A stretch of 64,000 nucleotides of DNA from Nitrososphaera sp. (GTDB taxonomy: Archaea; Thermoproteota; Nitrososphaeria; Nitrososphaerales; Nitrososphaeraceae). The notes beneath the pieces were generated by a model. It did no database searches and was not told where the DNA came from. It saw only the letters and a program-made list of their open reading frames with translations. The stretch is from positions 1-64,000 of the forward strand of contig JBDUUL010000006.1 in NCBI GenBank assembly GCA_039938515.1, in the 5' to 3' direction. A program made the translations under genes and the position numbers. Every line of letters starts with the position of its first letter. Position 1 is the first letter of the stretch. Shown piece after piece: positions 59,181 to 64,000 of the stretch.

Positions 59181-60038
59181 CTAGATCTCTTGAATCTTGC
59201 TCTCGTCAAAGACATCGCCACCGTACCAGCGGTATCTGAAATAGTCCAGGCACCACTCGTGAAAAATTCTGTCGGCGCTGTAGAATATCATGTTCATATC
59301 CGTTTCCCCCTTTTGCGTCGGAAACATGACCGCAGCATGTTTTTCGTTTAGAATCACTGCTACCTGAACGCTTTCGACCATCTTGCGCTCGATTGCAGCC
59401 TTGTTTAGCAGCTCGCTGTGGCCCAATTTTTTCAGGAGCTCCTTCCTTCCCACGGCTGTGATCGCGTTTTTGGGTAGCACATATGAGTACTTTACACCGG
59501 AGTGCCTTACTCTGCCGACCGCAGGTTCAATGAGATCCATCGGAACCTGCGGAACAACTTCGTAAATGTATTCATTGGCTTGCCGGTAAATGTCCTTCCA
59601 TCTCTCCAGAATAGCAACAATTCCTTTAACAAATTCACAATGGTCCAGCGCTCCTAGCCTCATGATGAATTTTATGGGAAGCTCGCCGAGTATGTGCTCC
59701 GAAAAATACTCCTTGTGCTTTGAAAGGTAATTGAAAGTCGGAATCTGCTTGATAATAGTATTGCCGAAAGTAGTTAATGAAAAGATGCCTTCGGGATCCT
59801 TTTCGATTAGCCCCGCATCCTGCAGTCTGTTTACGTTTCTGTGCGCCTCCTGCATGGTGATGTTGAGGTCCTTTGCGAGCTGGGATATCTTGGCGCTCTT
59901 GTCATTCAACCGGAAAATAATGGAGAGGCGCTGCTCGCTTGCCAGTTCAAAGAACGTCTTTTCGGTGTTCGCGTAGGTGGGGATGATGTCGACTTCGGAG
60001 TCGCTGGACATTTCAGGCCTTACCTGATCGACCACCAT
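59181..60038 (-). CDS. Winged-helix transcription regulator, FilR1-like
   Basis: 285 residues from ATG 60038. The N-terminal HTH (EQRLSIIFRLNDKSAKISQL, then MQEAHRNVNRLQDAGLIEK) is ArsR-like. The C-terminal 170 residues (YVLPKNAITAVGRKELLKKL, then VQVAVILNEKHAAVMFP) resemble the effector domain of archaeal FilR1/DUF1724 proteins. Likely regulates gene expression; target unknown. Confidence 0.75.
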   Translation of the reverse strand: MVVDQVRPEMSSDSEVDIIPTYANTEKTFFELASEQRLSIIFRLNDKSAKISQLAKDLNITMQEAHRNVNRLQDAGLIEKDPEGIFSLTTFGNTIIKQIPTFNYLSKHKEYFSEHILGELPIKFIMRLGALDHCEFVKGIVAILERWKDIYRQANEYIYEVVPQVPMDLIEPAVGRVRHSGVKYSYVLPKNAITAVGRKELLKKLGHSELLNKAAIERKMVESVQVAVILNEKHAAVMFPTQKGETDMNMIFYSADRIFHEWCLDYFRYRWYGGDVFDESKIQEI

Positions 60039-60046
60039 GCTTCAAG

Positions 60047-60280
60047 TTAAAAGTATCCATGGCGCTCTTTTGCAGCAGATTCGGGCGAGGATTCGAGCCT
60101 GTTTGTCCTTCTTATGGACATGATTCCAACGATGATAAAGCCTATGCCAATTGCAAAGATCACAAGATCGGCAATAAGTATGCCTCTCCAGAGCTCGTTG
60201 ACCATTCCCGCGTAGATAAAGAGCAGGGCCAGAATGCATAACGCGATTCCTGCAATGGTTTCGCCGTTGATTCTTTGCAT
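60047..60280 (-). CDS. Small two-helix membrane protein (77 aa)
   Basis: 77 residues from ATG 60280. Two membrane helices (about 9-27 and 32-52: IAGIALCILALLFIYAGMV and IADLVIFAIGIGFIIVGIM) then a basic tail (RRTNRLESSPE). It lies 9 nt before the regulator gene on the same strand, so they are probably co-transcribed. Confidence 0.6.
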   Translation of the reverse strand: MQRINGETIAGIALCILALLFIYAGMVNELWRGILIADLVIFAIGIGFIIVGIMSIRRTNRLESSPESAAKERHGYF

Positions 60281-60419
60281 TTGATTAAAAAACTTGCTGG
60301 GTATATTAAAACCTAAAGGTTTCTGTTGGCTTCACAGAAGCCCAGAGAACAGAAAGTTCTATCTTTAACGATGTCTGCCGGTCATGGGCCATGCACAGGG
60401 CGTGAAATTCATACAATTA

Positions 60420-60474
60420 GGGCGCACCACGCCGGTGAAGGGCATCCCTCTCGGAAGCCGAGGGTGTCTCGCCC
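60420..60474. ncRNA. Candidate structured RNA or regulatory element
   Basis: A GC-rich block in an AT-richer gap. Possible stems: GGGCG (60420-60424) with CGCCC (60470-60474); CACC (60425-60428) with GGTG (60434-60437); and CCCT-CGG around AAG with CCG-AGGG (60446-60464). Together they form a small three-way junction. A 38-codon open frame (60371-60487, MSAGHGPCTGREIHTIRAHH) covers the same block on the plus strand, so a micro-protein is the other possibility. Confidence 0.35.
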
Positions 60475-60483
60475 GGCAGTTAT

Positions 60484-60756
60484 CTAAACCGCGTCGGTGC
60501 TTACTGATGTAGCGTCTTCAGGTTTATGGATAATGTTCGTAAGGACAGACTGGATACCGTCAATGCCTTTTATCTTCTTAACAACTTGCTTTAGCTTGTC
60601 CTCGTCTTCTGCTTGTACCCTTATTACCAAATCGTACACGCCCAAAGTCCGAAACACCTGCTGGACGCCGTTAATCTTTTGCAAAGCTGCCTGAATGGAG
60701 TCGTCTTGGAAAAGGAAGCAATTCGCAAGAACAAGGCTCGAAATCATGCTATTCAT
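60484..60756 (-). CDS. Lrp/AsnC-type ligand-binding (RAM) domain protein
   Basis: 90 residues from ATG 60756. DDSIQAALQKINGVQQVFRT and GVYDLVIRVQAEDEDKLKQV are the alpha/beta RAM fold of Lrp/AsnC regulators, here without the DNA-binding domain. Stand-alone RAM proteins may tune other Lrp-type regulators by forming mixed oligomers and bind amino acids. Confidence 0.8.
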   Translation of the reverse strand: MNSMISSLVLANCFLFQDDSIQAALQKINGVQQVFRTLGVYDLVIRVQAEDEDKLKQVVKKIKGIDGIQSVLTNIIHKPEDATSVSTDAV

Positions 60757-60911
60757 TTCGCCTAACGGATACTAAAGCTTGTCTTTGCATCACTGCGCTG
60801 CAGGTAGTTCGGGCTCGAGTGCCCATCCATTGGTATTGTGGATTTCACCGCAGCCAACCTGCGTGATCCGTGGCGAAACTACTATCAAGTCATCGGTCTG
60901 TGATGATTAGT

Positions 60912-61316
60912 TCAATGCTGCCTAACAAGCGTCCCGCGACACTGCTCGCAGATTTGTTCGTCAATATTTGACTCCATGGAGTGGTGCACATCGCAGATTA
61001 TCAGAGTGTAGCGCATGTAGTTACAGAGTCCAACGAACTTGGCAAGAGTGCTTGGAGTATATGCCTTATTAGTTGAAAGATCCTTCGCAATGTCGTCTAC
61101 CATTCGCATAACTTCTCTCACTGATTCCAGTTTTGAAATCAGTTCGACGTCTCCCCTTGTTCCGCGCACATAGTTGCTCACTGCAGCCTGCGTAATTCCA
61201 AGAACCTTGGCGACATCCTCCTCTTTCAGAGAAAACTCTCTGATCAGTTTTTTTGCGAGAATAGCTCTCACTGCGGGAATAAGGGATTTGGCTTCGATTT
61301 CAGAAGGCAGAAGCAT
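60912..61316 (-). CDS. HTH transcription regulator with C-terminal zinc site
   Basis: A 134-residue protein. LKEEDVAKVLGITQAAVSNY is a good helix-turn-helix, and the C terminus has CDVHHSMES followed by ICEQC, a probable zinc site. The middle is helical. Similar proteins occur in many archaea next to metabolic genes. ATG start; target unknown. Confidence 0.75.
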   Translation of the reverse strand: MLLPSEIEAKSLIPAVRAILAKKLIREFSLKEEDVAKVLGITQAAVSNYVRGTRGDVELISKLESVREVMRMVDDIAKDLSTNKAYTPSTLAKFVGLCNYMRYTLIICDVHHSMESNIDEQICEQCRGTLVRQH

Positions 61317-61545
61317 TGCTGCTACAAATCAATTGCAAGTTTATAACCATATAAAGGTTCTTAGGCTGTACTATCTTCCCGCGTTCATTCTTGGCATTAA
61401 GTGATGCGTGCGATGAAATAGTGACCCCGTCCGTCACCCGCCTGACCTCCATGCACGCTCACCTGCTTTCAACGGTTTGACGTATATTGTTGTATTATTC
61501 TCGTCCAAACTAGTCTTAATTACGAATGCACGTGCTGTAAATCAG

Positions 61546-61677
61546 GTGTCAACTCACAATTCAATCGACATTCGCTTTCAGTGCAAGTCATGCTTGATGG
61601 TTTACAATTCGTTCAACGACTTTGCAAGGCATGCAGAACTGACCGGTCACCATTCTTTTTTTGCCAAGGATGACTAG
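61546..61677 (+). CDS. Tiny C2H2 zinc-finger protein (43 aa)
   Basis: 43 residues from GTG 61546 (VSTHNSIDIRFQCKSCLMVY); the frame is open upstream to TTG 61477, but that segment is not zinc-related. CKSC, then Phe, then ARHAELTGHH are a complete C2H2 finger. A short acidic tail follows. Confidence 0.6.
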   Translation: MSTHNSIDIRFQCKSCLMVYNSFNDFARHAELTGHHSFFAKDD

Positions 61678-61835
61678 ACTGCCAATACCTGAACGCGTGA
61701 CAGTATCCTAACAGCTATTTACAGCTTGGTGGAGCTGTACCTACGGTCCTTTTCGGATAAGGCAGCGTCGAGCAATCCTGCATCTTGAACCTCGATAAGC
61801 GTGATTGGCGGTACAATTGGAATCATGCAAGTAAA

Positions 61836-61850
61836 TTCTATATTTATATC
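61836..61850 (+). promoter_or_regulatory. TATA element of the alcohol dehydrogenase gene
   Basis: TTCTATATTTATATC lies 26-40 nt before the TTG start at 61876. It predicts a transcript with a very short leader, common in this lineage. Confidence 0.6.
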
Positions 61851-61875
61851 AGGCAAAGTCCGCTGCCTCTGCTGA

Positions 61876-62907
61876 TTGAAAGCGATTCTTACCCGCGGTC
61901 GGAGCGAGGTGGATGTTAACGATGTGGCACCTCCCCGGCTCGTAAACCCCGGCGACGTCGTTGTCAGGATGCGCGCCTGCGGTCTGTGCGGCTCTGACCT
62001 TGAAAAGGTATATGGCCAGTACGGAATGACCTCTGCCCGCCTGGGGCATGAGCCGGCGGGAGAGATAGTTGAGGTGGGCTCCGCTGTGAGCGACTTTGCA
62101 GTCGGCGACAGAGTATTTGTGCACCACCACGTGGCCTGCTATTCATGCCACTTTTGCAGGCACGGAGATTATACAATGTGCCCGAAATACCAGTCAAGCA
62201 ACATCGACCCATGTGGTCTGGCAGAGAAGTTCCTTGTTCCCGAATGGAACGTTTCTAGGGGTGGAATGATAAGACTTCCGGCGTCGCTGGATTACGACGC
62301 CGCCTCTCTTGTAGAGCCCTTGGCATGCTGCATCCGAGCACTTGGCAAGTCTTCGTTCCAAGAAGGCGACGACGTTGCGGTTCTCGGCTGCGGACCAGCG
62401 GGCATGATGCACGTAGCGCTGGCAACCGATCTTGGGGCCGGGAACGTGTTTGCAAGTGACGTCAACGAGTTTCGGCTTGCATTTGCCGCCAAGAGCGGCG
62501 CGGTAGCGCTTAATGCCTCCAGCGCTGACATTTCGGCGCGGATAAAAGCCGACACGGACGGCCGCGGCGTTGACTTGTGCATCGTAGCAACTGGAAGCAC
62601 GAAGGCAATCTTGCAAGCTTTTGAAATCACAAGAAGGGGAGGCGACATCGTGCTCTTTGGCGTTCCACCAAAGGGCTCCCAGATGGCAATCGATGCAAGC
62701 AGACTTTACTCCCTGGAGCATTCTCTGATACCAAGCTACGCAGCATCAGAAATAGAGACCAATCAAGCGATAAGGCTCTTGGAAAACAGGAGGCTGAACT
62801 TGGACTCGCTTATTACTCACAGGTTTGACATATCCCAGGGCGCAGAGGCAGTGCGATGCGCACATGATGCCAAGGACGCAATGAAAGTCATAATCACGAC
62901 AAAATAG
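61876..62907 (+). CDS. Zinc-dependent alcohol dehydrogenase (MDR family)
   Basis: 343 residues from TTG 61876. Catalytic zinc ligands lie in CGLCGSD (Cys35) and GHEPAGE (His58-Glu59). Structural zinc cysteines are at 88, 91, 94 and 102. The Rossmann loop is LGCGPAGMMHVALA, with a cofactor-binding Asp after it. The family oxidises sugar alcohols or other alcohols with NAD(P). The LsrF-like aldolase follows in the same direction with its own TATA box, so they may act on one substrate. Confidence 0.85.
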   Translation: MKAILTRGRSEVDVNDVAPPRLVNPGDVVVRMRACGLCGSDLEKVYGQYGMTSARLGHEPAGEIVEVGSAVSDFAVGDRVFVHHHVACYSCHFCRHGDYTMCPKYQSSNIDPCGLAEKFLVPEWNVSRGGMIRLPASLDYDAASLVEPLACCIRALGKSSFQEGDDVAVLGCGPAGMMHVALATDLGAGNVFASDVNEFRLAFAAKSGAVALNASSADISARIKADTDGRGVDLCIVATGSTKAILQAFEITRRGGDIVLFGVPPKGSQMAIDASRLYSLEHSLIPSYAASEIETNQAIRLLENRRLNLDSLITHRFDISQGAEAVRCAHDAKDAMKVIITTK

Positions 62908-62917
62908 CTGCTAGAAA

Positions 62918-62928
62918 CTATAAATAGA
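62918..62928 (+). promoter_or_regulatory. TATA element of the aldolase gene
   Basis: ACTATAAATAG is 30-40 nt before ATG 62958, an almost ideal archaeal TATA box. Confidence 0.65.
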
Positions 62929-62957
62929 AACCCGCCGCCCTAGGCGCTGATACAACT

Positions 62958-63803
62958 ATGGACTGGGGTATGAAGAATCGGCTATCAAAGATACTGCGGG
63001 CGGAGGATGGCAGGTGTTTGATGCTCGCCGTAGACCACGGTTATTTCCTTGGACCGACAGAGCGGCTTGAAGTTCCTCGAAATACGATTAGTCCTCTACT
63101 GCGCTACGCGGACTCGCTTATGCTTACAAGGGGTGTTCTTCGCACCTCTGTCGATCCAGATTTTGACATTCCCATCGTTCTGCGGGTTTCGGGAGGAACG
63201 AGCATCATAGGCGAAGACCTCTCAAAGGAGACAATTACGGTCTCCATAGAAGAGGCCATCCGCCTCAATGCCTCCTGCCTCGCTCTCTCTATTTTTGTAG
63301 GCGGCAAGTACGAGCACCAGAGCCTCGCAAACCTCGCCAGGCTCGTCGATGAGGGTGAAAAATACGGCATTCCCGTCTTGGCAGTTACCGCTGTTGGAAA
63401 GGAAATGGGCAGAGACGCTCGATATCTGGGACTTGCGTGTCGTGTGGCGGCAGAGCTGGGCGCACACGTCATAAAGACCTACTACTGCGAGGATTTTGAA
63501 CAGGTGGTGGAGGGTTGCCCAGTGCCCCTTGTTATCGCGGGCGGCAAAAAACTCCCGGAAATTGACGCATTGAAACTGGCGTTTGATGCCCTCGATCACG
63601 GGGCTTCGGGCGTTGATATGGGACGAAACATCTGGCAGTCGGACCATCCCGTGGCCATGATAAAAGCCGTCAAGGCCATTGTCCATAGAAAGGCATCAGT
63701 CAAAGAGGCCGAGCAGATCTTCACTGAAGAGCGGAACAAGACCCCGCAAACGGGGGCACGAAAGGTGCTAAAGGCTGTCAGCCGCTCGGGCGCCTTTGAC
63801 TAG
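62958..63803 (+). CDS. LsrF/DhnA-type class I aldolase
   Basis: 281 residues with an ATG start. LMLAVDHGYFLGPTERLEVP (21-40) and VIKTYYCEDF (171-180, Schiff-base Lys173) fit the DeoC/FbaB superfamily, closest to LsrF and archaeal aldolases of the ADH-synthase/FBP group. AGGKKLPEIDAL and GVDMGRNIWQS bind phosphate. Substrate cannot be fixed: LsrF-like, fructose-bisphosphate or aminodideoxyheptulosonate enzymes are all related. Its stop shares CTAG with the converging gene. Confidence 0.8.
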   Translation: MDWGMKNRLSKILRAEDGRCLMLAVDHGYFLGPTERLEVPRNTISPLLRYADSLMLTRGVLRTSVDPDFDIPIVLRVSGGTSIIGEDLSKETITVSIEEAIRLNASCLALSIFVGGKYEHQSLANLARLVDEGEKYGIPVLAVTAVGKEMGRDARYLGLACRVAAELGAHVIKTYYCEDFEQVVEGCPVPLVIAGGKKLPEIDALKLAFDALDHGASGVDMGRNIWQSDHPVAMIKAVKAIVHRKASVKEAEQIFTEERNKTPQTGARKVLKAVSRSGAFD

Positions 63804-64000
63804 CCAAACCTCGACATGTGCTGGTGGAGCATCTTCCAGCCGTCCTGGTTTTTCTCAAGCACAACCGTGACCCTGAGGCGAGACTTTACGGCGGCTCCCC
63901 GAAAGCTGTAATCGTCAACTACCATTCCGCTTGTATCCAAGACAAACGTTGCGAGCGCACGCTCCCCCGCAACGTCGATTTCAAGGTCGCTTATCTTGAA
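63800..64000 (-). CDS. SnoaL/NTF2-like protein (partial)
   Basis: The right edge cuts a minus-strand gene whose last 66 codons are present. ALATFVLDTSGMVVDDYSFR, then RLRVTVVLEKNQDGWKMLHQ and HMSRFG is the end of the SnoaL/NTF2-like or CaMKII-association fold, with the W-x-x-x-H-Q-H-x-S hallmark. The N-terminal half is beyond 64000. Function is not predictable. Confidence 0.7.
   Translation of the reverse strand, partial: FKISDLEIDVAGERALATFVLDTSGMVVDDYSFRGAAVKSRLRVTVVLEKNQDGWKMLHQHMSRFG

Noticed and set aside
1-64000. CRISPR arrays, rRNA or tRNA genes
   Set aside because: I looked for regularly spaced repeats and for conserved RNA blocks and found none; a tool such as tRNAscan-SE would be decisive for tRNA.

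Overview
The window looks like chromosomal DNA from an ammonia-oxidising soil archaeon of the Nitrososphaera type (Nitrososphaeria/Thaumarchaeota). Evidence: archaeal/eukaryal information genes (ribosomal protein S25e, RNA polymerase subunit RpoK, an ATP-dependent DNA ligase), a divergent FtsZ, a PEF-type archaeal C-terminal sorting signal, a class III (pilin-type) signal peptide, many very small zinc-ribbon and C2H2 proteins, AT-rich TATA elements about 25-35 nt before start codons, and frequent TTG/GTG starts. The assignment rests on gene content and recall of families; no database was searched. I saw no tRNA, rRNA or CRISPR array.

Region 1 (about 1-20.3 kb) is an accessory, conflict/mobile-type region. 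It is gene-poor in places, richer in A+T, and contains decayed genes. It holds the end of a PEF-CTERM surface protein, a HEPN-like protein, an AbiV-like protein, a Schlafen/AlbA_2 protein, a pYEATS-like protein followed by a multi-domain membrane protein, a SIR2-family protein and a TIR-domain protein separated by a CAP-domain pseudogene, a tyrosine recombinase with an altered catalytic residue, a stand-alone proteasome-beta-like hydrolase, an HD phosphohydrolase with a YwgA-like partner, and a compact minus-strand operon (zinc ribbon, small proteins, P-loop ATPase, single-strand-annealing-like protein) that looks like a mobile-element replication/recombination cassette. This is the best place to look for an undescribed defence or mobile system.

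Region 2 (about 20.9-31.1 kb) encodes the cell surface: secreted and pilin-like proteins, two very long N-terminally anchored proteins built of eight and six cadherin-like repeats, and a large secreted HYR/Ig protein ending in a GH5-like domain whose acid/base glutamate seems to be lost.

Region 3 (about 31.3-64 kb) is mostly core genome, with short intergenic gaps and convincing promoters and terminators. It contains a sugar nucleotidyltransferase, FtsZ followed by a hairpin-plus-T-tract terminator, hemerythrin, PDZ protein, class III aminotransferase facing an acyl-CoA dehydrogenase, an EamA transporter, an AN1-finger/site-2-protease fusion, cyclophilin, a TetR regulator with a likely palindromic operator, a beta-propeller surface protein, a receiver-only response regulator that seems to start at CTG, a beta-class DNA methyltransferase, an operon for NAD(P)HX epimerase, a metallo-beta-lactamase-fold hydrolase and an archaeal CobT homologue (B12 lower-ligand activation), DNA ligase, S25e, RpoK, PyrE, several one-component regulators, and a zinc alcohol dehydrogenase next to an LsrF-like aldolase. 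Two convergent gene pairs end on one shared CTAG so that their stop codons overlap.
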